Shown here piece by piece: positions 27,879-36,626 of a DNA stretch of 64,000 bases (position 1 is the first letter of the stretch; every line of letters starts with the position of its first letter). Source of the DNA: FEN-1297 sp963710735 (GTDB taxonomy: Bacteria > Bacteroidota > Ignavibacteria > Ignavibacteriales > Ignavibacteriaceae); contig CAVQBN010000004.1 of assembly GCA_963710735.1 (NCBI GenBank), positions 62,001 through 126,000 on the forward strand, written 5' to 3'. The notes under the pieces were generated by a model. The model did not search any database. It was not told the DNA's origin and saw nothing but the letters and a program-made list of their open reading frames with translations. Both the position numbers and the translations under genes were made by a program.

Positions 27879-28895
27879 ATGAAATTTTATAAATATATAG
27901 CAATAACTGCAATAGCCTTATTATTTACAGAAGGGTTATTTGGTCAGAGTTTAAAGACGGGAACAACTGCCGCTGAGTTTCTAAAAATAGGAGTTGGACC
28001 CCGTGCCATTGGTATGGGCAGCGCATTTACTGCAACATCCGATGATATTACTGCATTATACTGGAACCCTGGCGGTTTAGCCAATCTAAATTCGAACCAG
28101 GCATTTTTTAATCATGTTAACTGGATAGCGGATATAAACTATGATTATGCGGCTTTAGCAGTCAAGGTTCCCGGTTTTGGGGTACTAGGGACATTTGTTT
28201 CGATCCTATCGACAAATGATATGCCCGTCAGAACAATAGAAAGACCAGAAGGTACGGGTGAATTATTTACATACAGTACATTGGCGATCGGTTTAAGTTA
28301 TGCAAGGAATTTAACCGAACAATTTTCATTAGGATTTAACGTTAAATATATTAGTGAAAATTTATGGCATATGAATAGCACCGGTTTTGCGATGGATGTT
28401 GGAACTTTGTATAAAATTCCAGTACTAAATGAGATGAGGGTCGCAGCGAGTATATCCAATTTCGGAACGAAGATGAAACTTAATGGAAGGGATATATTAT
28501 CTGTAAAGCAAGTTGGTTCCGGTAGTTCTCCAAATTTAATAAATACTGATTTAGAACTAGACTCATACGATTTGCCTTTGCTTTTTAGAATAGGAATTGC
28601 AGTAGATGCTATGAAGTCATCATCGAACAGAGTCACAATTGGTGTAGATGCGATTCACCCGAATGACCATACTGAATATATAAATACCGGATTAGAATAT
28701 TCATGGAATGAAATTGTTTTCTTAAGAGGAGGATATAACTCATTATTTGAATTAGATTCTGAAAAAGGATTGACATTAGGTTTTGGTTTACACTATAGGG
28801 TAATTGATCTAGTACAAGTTGGTTTAGACTATGCATACCAGGACTTTGGCAGATTATCTAATGTCCAGTACTTCTCTTTAAGTATTAATTTCTGA
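27879..28895 (+). CDS. PorV/PorQ-family outer-membrane protein, third paralog
   Basis: A 338-residue predicted beta-barrel with a signal peptide (MKFYKYIAITAIALLFTEGL) and the strongest PorV-type signature in the window: AAEFLKIGVGPRAIGMGSAF, then ITALYWNPGGLANL. It ends in NVQYFSLSINF with a terminal Phe. In this family PorV carries T9SS cargo to the attachment complex. Its gene starts 21 bases after the 1186-residue protein gene, and an ATG follows GGAG in GCAGGAGTTAATAAATG, so the two are very likely co-translated. Whether it is the global PorV or a dedicated partner of its operon cannot be decided here. Confidence 0.88.
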   Translation: MKFYKYIAITAIALLFTEGLFGQSLKTGTTAAEFLKIGVGPRAIGMGSAFTATSDDITALYWNPGGLANLNSNQAFFNHVNWIADINYDYAALAVKVPGFGVLGTFVSILSTNDMPVRTIERPEGTGELFTYSTLAIGLSYARNLTEQFSLGFNVKYISENLWHMNSTGFAMDVGTLYKIPVLNEMRVAASISNFGTKMKLNGRDILSVKQVGSGSSPNLINTDLELDSYDLPLLFRIGIAVDAMKSSSNRVTIGVDAIHPNDHTEYINTGLEYSWNEIVFLRGGYNSLFELDSEKGLTLGFGLHYRVIDLVQVGLDYAYQDFGRLSNVQYFSLSINF

Positions 28896-28961
28896 CAAGT
28901 AAAAATTATAATAATGGTTCAAATCAAATTTAGTTAATTTTATAAATAAGAATATTCATAT

Positions 28962-30335
28962 ATGACTGCACGAATTTTATCGATTATAATTTTTTATACA
29001 TATATAGTTTCCGCGCAGCCTTATCCTGATCAGTTTTATTCTTATAAAAATGATTCTCTAATAAAAAGAATTAGCAGTCTAAATGGAACTGAAATTAGTA
29101 AAGACGGAAAGATTATAGTCCTATCAGATGGAGTTACAGACGGAGATGTAACATTTGAACCGGATTCCTCTGTATATCCATTCAACCGCGGTTTGCCTTC
29201 ATGGAATGGTCATACACCAAACGATAGCTGCAGTTTCAAAGTTATGATGAGATTTTACGATACGCCGGCAGGAAGCGGATGGTCTACATGGCTTACTGTA
29301 GGATTCTGGAAAGCAAATATCTGGACGTCTTATGGCTCTACCAATTACGCCGGCGGTAAAATTGATATCGATAATGCAGTATTGAATTCTTATTGTAGTA
29401 AATGGCAATTTAAAGTTATATTTAAAAGAATTATAAGCAGCCAGCCTTCACCAGTTTTGTATAAACTAAGTTTCTTTGCGAGTGATCAGAAGACTACTGA
29501 TAATGTTAATATTACATCTATAGTTAACGATAAACCGAACGCGGTTTTTATTCCGACAGATTTCTTTTGGCAATATTCCCTTGATCCCGATATCGGCGGA
29601 AGTATTTGTTCTCCAACATCTGTCAGCATGGCTTTGCGCAGTTATAATATTGATGTTAACCCACTGCAGTTTGCTAAAGATACTTATTGCCCCTATTGGG
29701 GAATGTTCGGTATATGGCCCCGTGTAGTTCAAAATGCTGCAGAATACGGGCTTGACGGTGCAGTTTCACGTTACAGAACCTGGAGCCAGGCCGAAAAAAT
29801 ACTTTCTGAGGGTGGAAGAGTGGTTATGTCGGTTGGTTCACCCTTATATTCCGGCCACCTTATAATGCTGGCGGGTTTTGATTCTAACGGTAATCCAATT
29901 GTCCATGATCCGGCACAGTCTAATGGCTATAGTTATAAGTTCAACAAAACTTTACTTTCTCAGTCATGGTTTCAAAAAGGTGGTGTTGCATATACATTCT
30001 TTCCGAAGGATTCAAATAGCGTAACGTCCGTTAAAGAAATTGAATCGTCGCATTCTGAAGAAACATACCTTTTAAATAATTATCCTAATCCATTTAACCC
30101 AGTCACAAAGATCGTATACAAGGTTGCTAATTATGGATTTGTTTCTTTGAAAGTTTACAACATTCTTGGAAAAGAAGTGGCAACTTTTGTTAATGAAGAG
30201 AAATCGCCAGGTCGGTACGAAGTATTATTTGATGCATCAGATTTTTCTACAGGCGTTTATATTTATAGCTTATTTTTGTGGACATCAAACTCAAAGGCTA
30301 TTAGAATAAATAAGAAGATGTTGTATATAAAATAA
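28962..30335 (+). CDS. Secreted C39-like cysteine peptidase with T9SS type A sorting domain
   Basis: The 457-residue protein has a short signal peptide (ending IVSAQ) and a beta-rich domain of about 150 residues. A Peptidase_C39_2-type domain follows: cysteine in GGSICSPTSVSMALRS near residue 208, histidine in SGHLIMLAGF near 300, and aspartate in PIVHDPAQ near 312. This is the papain-like Cys-His-Asp arrangement. The last 85 residues form a T9SS type A domain with NYPNPFNPVTKI, ending KKMLYIK. It is therefore probably a surface-attached or released protease or amidase. It starts 66 bases after the PorV-like gene on the same strand and may share its transcript. Confidence 0.88.
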   Translation: MTARILSIIIFYTYIVSAQPYPDQFYSYKNDSLIKRISSLNGTEISKDGKIIVLSDGVTDGDVTFEPDSSVYPFNRGLPSWNGHTPNDSCSFKVMMRFYDTPAGSGWSTWLTVGFWKANIWTSYGSTNYAGGKIDIDNAVLNSYCSKWQFKVIFKRIISSQPSPVLYKLSFFASDQKTTDNVNITSIVNDKPNAVFIPTDFFWQYSLDPDIGGSICSPTSVSMALRSYNIDVNPLQFAKDTYCPYWGMFGIWPRVVQNAAEYGLDGAVSRYRTWSQAEKILSEGGRVVMSVGSPLYSGHLIMLAGFDSNGNPIVHDPAQSNGYSYKFNKTLLSQSWFQKGGVAYTFFPKDSNSVTSVKEIESSHSEETYLLNNYPNPFNPVTKIVYKVANYGFVSLKVYNILGKEVATFVNEEKSPGRYEVLFDASDFSTGVYIYSLFLWTSNSKAIRINKKMLYIK

Positions 30336-30358
30336 AATTAGGGGGTTCCATTCATCCG

Positions 30359-31006
30359 CTATGGTGCCAGCCTGACAATTTTCCAATCCCTTTTTCCCTT
30401 CATATAGCTGATTCTGTCATGGAGCCTATTCTCCCTACCCTGCCAGAATTCGAAACTTTCGGGGATCAATTTGAAACCTCCCCAAAAGGAAGGCAATGGA
30501 ATTTCTTTACCGTTAAACTCTTTTTTTAACTCCTCAAATTTTCCTTCAAGATATTGACGATCTGATATTATGCTGCTCTGTTTTGAAGCTAAAGCAGCTA
30601 ATTGGCTTTCATACGGGCGTGAATGAAAATAATCCTCAGATTCTTTTTTTGAAACTTCCTTAACTTTGCCTGAAATTCTAATCTGTCTTTCAAGTTCTTT
30701 CCAAAAGAAAAGCAAAGATGCCTGAGGATTTTCAGAAATATCCTTCCCTTTTCTGCTTTCATAATTTGTAAAAAATATTAATCCCTCTGCATCTATTCCT
30801 TTAAGCAGAACAACCCTTACCGAAGGTTCAGCGTTTTTATTTGCCGTTGCCAGAATCATAGCGCTCGGATCAATTAAATTTGACTTTATTGTCTCCTCCA
30901 TCCAAACATTCAGCTGATCAAAAGGATCCTTTTTTACGTTAGTTTCGTTAAGTTCTGTAAGAAGATAATCTCTTCTAAGTTTTGAAATGTCTGTATTTTT
31001 CATCAT
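30359..31006 (-). CDS. pdxH: Pyridoxamine 5'-phosphate oxidase PdxH
   Basis: FMN-dependent oxidation of pyridoxamine or pyridoxine 5'-phosphate to pyridoxal 5'-phosphate. The 215 residues match the family end to end: LRRDYLLTELNE at the N-terminus, PSAMILATANKNAEPSVRVV near 48, FFTNYESRKGKDI near 78, FHSRPYESQLAALASKQS near 126, PSFWGGFKLIPESFEFWQG near 172, then NRLHDRI and a C-terminal WKIVRLAP. Length is typical. The stop lies 23 bases from the end of the convergent C39 peptidase gene. Two adjacent ATG codons start it and no Shine-Dalgarno site is evident. It supplies the cofactor used by GcvP further along the window, but there is no operon link. Confidence 0.97.
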   Translation of the reverse strand: MMKNTDISKLRRDYLLTELNETNVKKDPFDQLNVWMEETIKSNLIDPSAMILATANKNAEPSVRVVLLKGIDAEGLIFFTNYESRKGKDISENPQASLLFFWKELERQIRISGKVKEVSKKESEDYFHSRPYESQLAALASKQSSIISDRQYLEGKFEELKKEFNGKEIPLPSFWGGFKLIPESFEFWQGRENRLHDRISYMKGKRDWKIVRLAP

Positions 31007-31202
31007 ACTTATTTATATATTATTTTTTTTGTTTACTATAATTATATAGTTTTAGTAAATTTAACACACCATTTTGCGGAAATAAATAAAAACTCACTTT
31101 TTTATTCATGCGGTATAATTGTGTGAAAATGGTTGTTAACTATTTAGATAGTTTCACTTAATTAAATATTGAATGTCAAAACTATAAAAAAATAAGTGTA
31201 AG

Positions 31203-34200
31203 ATGAAATCAAGCGATTTAACAAAAGAACAAAAAGAAGAACTCGAAAAATTTGGTGCCAATACCTGGTTTGTAGAGTACTTGCATAAACAATATGAAGA
31301 AAACCCATCCGAGTTATCCGAACAGTGGCAAAACTTTTTTGGTAAAGTGACTGGGAAAGAAAAAAGCAATGGCGATACTCATTCCAAGACAAAGATTGTC
31401 TCAGTTATTCAAAGCGAAAGTATTAAAACTCCGGCACCTTTGGAAGAAGACCGGCTGCAGATAATTGTCGGCAGTTCTGCAAAGATACTGGAAAATATGA
31501 ATCACAGTTTAACAATTCCTGTTGCAACCTCTCAAAGAACAATCCCAGTTAAACTTCTTGAAGAAAATAGAATTATTATAAATCGTTACCTGCAAAAGAA
31601 AAAAAGAGGCAAAATTTCTTTTACTCATTTAATTGCCTGGGCAATTGTAAAAGCGGTAATGACCAACCCTGTGATGAATACTGCTTTCACAAAGATAAAT
31701 GACAAACCGAACATTATAAAACGTCATTCAATAAATCTGGGTTTGGCTATTGATATTGAAAGGAAAGATGGTTCACATTCATTGATTGTCCCCAATATCA
31801 AGAATGCAAATTTAATGAACTTTGAAGAATTTTATAAAAAGTACGACGACCTGGTTTTAAGATCTAGAAAAGGCTTAATTGATCCGTCAGAATTTTTGGG
31901 AACGACAATTTCTTTAACTAACCCTGGAACAATCGGAACAGTCACATCAGTACCGAGACTTATGCAAGGCCAGGGTACCATAGTAGCAACCGGGGCAATA
32001 CAATATCCGGCAGAATACCAGGCTATGCCGCAAAATACTATTTCAGCTCTCGGAATCAGCAAGGTAATGAATATTACCAGCACCTATGATCATCGAATAA
32101 TTCAAGGAGCTGAGTCAGGTTTATTCTTGAAAGAAATTCATGATCTTCTTTTAGGAAACAATTTCTTTTATGAAGAGATTTTTGAAGATCTAAAAATTCC
32201 GCTTCAACCGCTAAATTTTAAAACCGATTATCAGCCCGGTTCTTTTTCTAGTCACCCTAATACCGAAGAAATTGAAAAGCAAGGACGAGTTTTACAGCTA
32301 ATAAATTTATACCGGGTAAGAGGCCATTTAATTGCGGATTTAGATCCGATTGGGGCACAGACTCCGTATCACCCGGAACTAGATCCCGCAACATATAAGC
32401 TTACACTCTGGGACTTAGACAGAGAATTTATTACCGGCGGTTTCAGCGGTTTAAAGACTGCAACGTTGAGAGAAATTTTAGATATTCTTCAGAAAACTTA
32501 TTGTGAAAAAATCGGTGTTGAGTATATGCATATTCAAAACCCGGCAGAAAAGATCTGGCTGCAAAGTAAAATGGAACCGATAAAAAATGTTCCTGAATTT
32601 GATATTCACGCAAAAGAAACGATCTTGAATAAATTAATTATCGGTGAAATGTTTGAGCACTTCGTGCATACAAAATTTATCGGACATAAGAGATTTTCCC
32701 TTGAAGGATCGGAAACTCTTATACCTTTATTAGATCAATTATTAAATGATGCTCATGATAGCGGATTACATGAAATTGTTTTTGGAATGGCCCACCGCGG
32801 AAGACTAAACGTGTTGTCGAATATTATCGGTAAATCTTATGAATCTATTTTCTCAGAATTTGAAGATATCCAAGATCCCAACTCTTTTGAAGGTTCAGGT
32901 GATGTAAAATATCATCTGGGTGCCAGCGGGAAATATAAAACAAGAGACGGAGAAAGTATAAATGTTTCAATAGCTTCAAATCCCAGTCACCTCGAATGGG
33001 TTGATCCGGTTGTAGAAGGAATTGTGAGAGCAAAACAAACCAGACAAAACGATAACAAAGAACACAGAAAAATTATGTCTGTGCTTATACATGGTGATGC
33101 TGCATTCGCAGGTCAAGGTGTTGTTGCAGAGACGCTGAATCTTTCACAATTGAGCGGATATAGAACCGGCGGAACAATTCACATTATAATAAATAATCAG
33201 ATAGGTTTTACAACTACTCCGGAAGATGCACGCTCCTCTCAGTATGCAACCGACGTCGCCAAAATGATCCAGGCACCTATATTCCACGTTAATGGTGATG
33301 ATCCCGAAGCTGTTCTTTGGGTAACAAAACTTGCTTTTGAATTCAGGCAAATATTTAAAAAAGATGTAGTGATCGATATGTTTGGTTATCGAAGACATGG
33401 GCATAACGAAGGTGATGAACCGGGCTTTACCCAGCCTTTGCTTTACAATAAAATTAAAGTTCATCCTTCAGTAAGAGAATTGTATTCAAAATATCTTCTT
33501 GAAAATAAAATGTTATCTGAAGATAAAATTAAACAAATGAATGATGAGATATATAAACTTTTAGGCGAAGCTTTTGATAAAACAAAACGAAGAAGTATTG
33601 AATTTAGTGTCGATGCACCGCTTGCAGTTTCAAAAGAAAAAATGGCAGAAGTTAATCCTATTGCGGACACAAGCATTCCGGAAGATTTATTAAAAAAAAT
33701 AGTGGACGGAATTACTAAACTACCTAGAGATTTCTCAATACATCCTAAGCTTAAAAAGTTCCTGGAAAAAAGACTGGACTTAAAGGACGGTTCCATTGAA
33801 GCTGACTGGGCATTTGCAGAATCTCTTGCATTTGGAAGTCTTCTGCTTGAGGGAAATCCAATTAGATTAAGCGGTGAAGATAGTGTAAGAGGCACTTTCA
33901 GTCAGCGTCATCTTGCATTAACAGATATTCAAACCGGTTTGGAATATATTCCACTTAACTATATGACATCAGGGCAGGCTAAAATTGAAGCGTTGGACAG
34001 TCTTCTTTCCGAAGCTGCCGTGCTTGGGTTTGAATATGGATATAGCACAGCCGACCCTTTGGCATTAGTAATTTGGGAAGCACAGTTTGGTGATTTTGCA
34101 AACGGTGCTCAAATTATAATTGATAACTTTGTAGTAGCTTCTTATGAAAAATGGAAACTTCCGAACGGACTTGTAATGCTTCTTCCACATGGATATGAAG

Positions 34201-34826
34201 GACAGGGATCGGAACATTCAAGTGCAAGAATTGAAAGATTTCTTACTCTATGCGCACAGGATAATATGCAGGTGTGTAATCCTTCTACCCCGGCTCAATA
34301 TTTTCATGTTTTAAGACGGCAGATTAAACATGCTGTTCGAAAACCTCTTATAATAATGACACCCAAAAGTTTGCTTCGTTTGCCTGATGCAAAATCTGCT
34401 AAGGAAGAATTTATTGACGGAAAGTTTTATGAAATAATTGATGATCTTACAATTAAAAATAAAGAAGAAATAAAAAGAGTAATATTAACTTCCGGTAAAG
34501 TTTATTATGATCTTCTCAAATACAGAAGCGATAATAAATTTGAGGATGCCGCAATTGTAAGAGTAGAACAATACTACCCGTATAAATCCGAAATGCTTAG
34601 AGAGATTTTAGCTTCCTATACAAACGCAAAAAAAATTGTTTGGGTTCAGGAAGAGCCAAAAAATATGGGGGCATGGAACTTTTTAGCTCTCCGCATAATT
34701 GAAGATTTAGCAGAAGGACAAAGATTATCCTATGCAGGAAGACCTGAAGGCGCTAGTCCGGCGGTCGGTTCTGCAAGAAAATCTACTATGCAGCAAAAAG
34801 AATTAGTTAGAGAAGCTTTTGCATAG
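31203..34826 (+). CDS. kgd: Multifunctional 2-oxoglutarate dehydrogenase (E2 catalytic domain fused to E1)
   Basis: A 1207-residue fusion. Residues 20-47 match the N-terminal E1 segment (FVEYLHKQYEENPSELSEQW). Residues about 100-320 are an E2-type acyltransferase domain ending with the active site YDHRIIQGAES (His297). From about 340 onward it is E1: GQTCY-type residues are replaced by RVRGHLIADLDPIG, then FGMAHRGRLNVL, the thiamine-diphosphate region HGDAAFAGQGVVAETLNLS followed by NNQIGFTT, and a C-terminal transketolase part with LPHGYEGQGSEHSSARIERF. No lipoyl domain is present. This architecture is that of actinobacterial KGD, which catalyses 2-oxoglutarate decarboxylation and, with separate lipoyl-E2 and E3, forms succinyl-CoA. 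No sucB or lpd is adjacent. Confidence 0.95.
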   Translation: MKSSDLTKEQKEELEKFGANTWFVEYLHKQYEENPSELSEQWQNFFGKVTGKEKSNGDTHSKTKIVSVIQSESIKTPAPLEEDRLQIIVGSSAKILENMNHSLTIPVATSQRTIPVKLLEENRIIINRYLQKKKRGKISFTHLIAWAIVKAVMTNPVMNTAFTKINDKPNIIKRHSINLGLAIDIERKDGSHSLIVPNIKNANLMNFEEFYKKYDDLVLRSRKGLIDPSEFLGTTISLTNPGTIGTVTSVPRLMQGQGTIVATGAIQYPAEYQAMPQNTISALGISKVMNITSTYDHRIIQGAESGLFLKEIHDLLLGNNFFYEEIFEDLKIPLQPLNFKTDYQPGSFSSHPNTEEIEKQGRVLQLINLYRVRGHLIADLDPIGAQTPYHPELDPATYKLTLWDLDREFITGGFSGLKTATLREILDILQKTYCEKIGVEYMHIQNPAEKIWLQSKMEPIKNVPEFDIHAKETILNKLIIGEMFEHFVHTKFIGHKRFSLEGSETLIPLLDQLLNDAHDSGLHEIVFGMAHRGRLNVLSNIIGKSYESIFSEFEDIQDPNSFEGSGDVKYHLGASGKYKTRDGESINVSIASNPSHLEWVDPVVEGIVRAKQTRQNDNKEHRKIMSVLIHGDAAFAGQGVVAETLNLSQLSGYRTGGTIHIIINNQIGFTTTPEDARSSQYATDVAKMIQAPIFHVNGDDPEAVLWVTKLAFEFRQIFKKDVVIDMFGYRRHGHNEGDEPGFTQPLLYNKIKVHPSVRELYSKYLLENKMLSEDKIKQMNDEIYKLLGEAFDKTKRRSIEFSVDAPLAVSKEKMAEVNPIADTSIPEDLLKKIVDGITKLPRDFSIHPKLKKFLEKRLDLKDGSIEADWAFAESLAFGSLLLEGNPIRLSGEDSVRGTFSQRHLALTDIQTGLEYIPLNYMTSGQAKIEALDSLLSEAAVLGFEYGYSTADPLALVIWEAQFGDFANGAQIIIDNFVVASYEKWKLPNGLVMLLPHGYEGQGSEHSSARIERFLTLCAQDNMQVCNPSTPAQYFHVLRRQIKHAVRKPLIIMTPKSLLRLPDAKSAKEEFIDGKFYEIIDDLTIKNKEEIKRVILTSGKVYYDLLKYRSDNKFEDAAIVRVEQYYPYKSEMLREILASYTNAKKIVWVQEEPKNMGAWNFLALRIIEDLAEGQRLSYAGRPEGASPAVGSARKSTMQQKELVREAFA

Positions 34827-34924
34827 AAGTAACTTGTTTAAGCGAAGTTTAATGTTTTGTTAACTATGCGGGAATTTGCTATTTTTTGGTTAGTTAGTTT
34901 TAGGTTTTGTTCATTTTATTTAAT

Positions 34925-34997
34925 GCGAGCGTAACTCAGTTGGTAGAGTGTCAGCTTCCCAAGCTGGATGTCGCGGGTTCGAACCCCGTCGCTCGCT
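34925..34997 (+). tRNA. tRNA-Gly, anticodon CCC
   Basis: Folds as a complete cloverleaf of 73 bases: acceptor stem GCGAGCG with CGCTCGC plus discriminator T, D-stem ACTC/GAGT, anticodon stem TCAGC/GCTGG enclosing TTCCCAA (anticodon CCC), a 5-base variable loop, and T-arm GCGGG TTCGAAC CCCGT. CCA is not encoded. It is on the same strand as, and 120 bases before, the tRNA-Val gene. Confidence 0.95.
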
Positions 34998-35118
34998 CTA
35001 CAAAATTATTTGTAAAATCACCTTTTTCTATCTGACAAAATTATTTTTTATTTGTATTTCTTTTAAAAAAGTAAGATATTTACAAACCTTTTTTGAAGTT
35101 CTTTAAATAAAATTATCT

Positions 35119-35193
35119 GGGGGCTTAGCTCAGTTGGTTCAGAGCACCTGCCTTACAAGCAGGGGGTCGTAGGTTCGAATCCTTCAGCCCCCA
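35119..35193 (+). tRNA. tRNA-Val, anticodon TAC
   Basis: A 75-base cloverleaf: acceptor GGGGGCT paired with AGCCCCC and discriminator A, D-arm with GCTC/GAGC, anticodon stem CCTGC/GCAGG enclosing CTTACAA (anticodon TAC), and T-arm GTAGG TTCGAAT CCTTC containing one G-T pair. CCA is not encoded. A strong terminator follows seven bases later, and a degenerate copy of its 3' half lies about 100 bases downstream. Confidence 0.95.
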
Positions 35194-35199
35194 CTACAG

Positions 35200-35232
35200 A
35201 AGCTTCAATTCAATAGGATTGAAGCTTTTTTT
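35200..35232 (+). terminator. Rho-independent terminator after tRNA-Val
   Basis: A 10-pair stem AAGCTTCAAT (35200-35209) with ATTGAAGCTT (35218-35227) around an 8-base loop, followed by a run of seven T at 35226-35232. It ends the tRNA transcript. Confidence 0.9.
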
Positions 35233-35268
35233 GATTAAATCGGAAATAATTAGTTAATACAATTTTGG

Positions 35269-35344
35269 TTTTGGGGTGAATATTTGAGTCGTAGGTTCTG
35301 CCAATGGCATTCCTTCGGAAGAATCCTTCAGCCCACCCCTAAAA
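35269..35344 (+). pseudogene. Degenerate tRNA-Val relic
   Basis: This 76-base segment repeats GTCGTAGGTTC and GAATCCTTCAGCCC, two consecutive pieces of the tRNA-Val 3' half, but with 22 foreign bases inserted between them, exactly inside the T-loop. The D-arm and anticodon arm are absent. The ends can still pair as a stem (TTTTGGGGTG with CACCCC then AAAA). A copy of the tRNA terminator follows. It is not a functional tRNA. It looks like a duplicated tRNA end that later decayed, or the scar of an element that integrated in the tRNA gene. Confidence 0.7.
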
Positions 35345-35346
35345 TC

Positions 35347-35381
35347 AAAGCTTCAATCTAATATGGTTGAAGCTTTTTTTT
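35347..35381. terminator. Terminator hairpin copy between the tRNA relic and the gene ending at 35384
   Basis: A stem AAAGCTTCAA (35347-35356) with TTGAAGCTTT (35367-35376) followed by T at 35374-35381. Sequence and stem match the terminator after tRNA-Val, so it is part of the same duplication. It may also end the convergent minus-strand transcript from the T9SS protein gene at 35384. Confidence 0.8.
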
Positions 35382-35383
35382 AA

Positions 35384-36607
35384 CTATTTCATCAAAATTA
35401 GTTTCTTAGTTTCTACAAAATTGCCTGCCTGCATTCTGTAAAAGTAAACACCGCTTGAAAGTTTATACTTGCTTGCGGAAAATTGGATGCTATAATGCCC
35501 GGCTTGTTTTTCATCATTTACCAAAGAAGCTACTTCTTTTCCTAAGATATTATAAACTTTAATAATAACTAAACCAGTCTTAGGTACTTCATAATTTATA
35601 GTTGTATTTGGATTAAATGGATTGGGATAATTCTGTGCAAGGTTATAACTTCTTGGAGAAACCGACTTATCAGAAACTGAAGTAACCTGCCAGGCAGCAG
35701 TATATTCATCCCAGATGTATGAATGTGTAATTTGACTGTATTCCCATAAACTTACACCGGGGTAATTATATGTTGTCTGCGACAGATCGCAAAAACTTGC
35801 TACCTCGCCTACCTTAACATCATTCCCATAACCGAAATACTCTCCCTGTCCAATCGGCATAATTGGTTTATCAGCAGCAGTATCTCCTAAACTGACCCAC
35901 CTATTAGTCCAATAAGTGAACTGGCTGCTCATAATGCTTAACTCGTTTTGAGGTGTTGTTGGCCTTGCAGCCCAGTATGTCTGAGGCATATTAACATTAA
36001 CGCGTTCAAGAAATGTTGTCCACGGGAATGTATTGTGTCCATCTACACGAGCCCAGGCTGTGAGTCCAACATATGCATCCGGATGATGAGCATGTATACT
36101 GTCACAATATGCTTGTGCAGCATCTACACGATTATATAAAGTATCATATTGTACTTCCGCATCAATAAGGAGTCCATCAATTCCTTTTACACTTAAAATA
36201 GAGTTTGCCACATCAGTTTCAGAAACTGGATTTCCCCAATAATGTGGAACCCCATAAACATACTGAAATGCCAATAACTTAATCCCGTTTGCATGGAAGA
36301 TTGCAACAACACTATCCATACTGCCATAATTGGTAGTTGCCCATGAATATAAGCTTTTACCGGATCGATAATAATAACTGTCGCCATCAGCCATTTTTAC
36401 TACTACCCAAATTACGCCATAGCTTTTTAACTTAGAAATTAATGTATTGAGATTTTTGCCACCACCATCCGCAGTCCATAAATGCCAAATATACATTCCT
36501 TTTCCGCTAATGTTCAGCGAATCGCGTGGTACGCTGGAACCAAATGAAGCCATATTAAATAATAAAATTAAAAGAGCTACTGAAATAGAGAGTATAGATT
36601 TTCTCAT
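35384..36607 (-). CDS. T9SS-exported TIM-barrel glycosidase-like protein
   Basis: The 407-residue protein has a signal peptide (residues 1-23) and a T9SS type A domain with NYPNPFNPNTTI and ending KKLILMK. Between them lies a TIM-barrel-like domain: GMYIWHLWTADGG, VIWVVVKMADGDSYYY, IFHANGIKLLAFQYVYG, IDGLLIDAEVQYD (possible catalytic acids), DAYVGLTAWAR, NVNMPQTYWAA and GVSLWEYSQIT. This progression of strands resembles glycoside-hydrolase-like barrels, but I cannot assign a family or a substrate. It follows the 36627-37255 gene by 19 bases, so the two secreted proteins are probably co-expressed. Confidence 0.83.
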   Translation of the reverse strand: MRKSILSISVALLILLFNMASFGSSVPRDSLNISGKGMYIWHLWTADGGGKNLNTLISKLKSYGVIWVVVKMADGDSYYYRSGKSLYSWATTNYGSMDSVVAIFHANGIKLLAFQYVYGVPHYWGNPVSETDVANSILSVKGIDGLLIDAEVQYDTLYNRVDAAQAYCDSIHAHHPDAYVGLTAWARVDGHNTFPWTTFLERVNVNMPQTYWAARPTTPQNELSIMSSQFTYWTNRWVSLGDTAADKPIMPIGQGEYFGYGNDVKVGEVASFCDLSQTTYNYPGVSLWEYSQITHSYIWDEYTAAWQVTSVSDKSVSPRSYNLAQNYPNPFNPNTTINYEVPKTGLVIIKVYNILGKEVASLVNDEKQAGHYSIQFSASKYKLSSGVYFYRMQAGNFVETKKLILMK

Positions 36608-36626
36608 TTAACTAATTCCTTAAACA

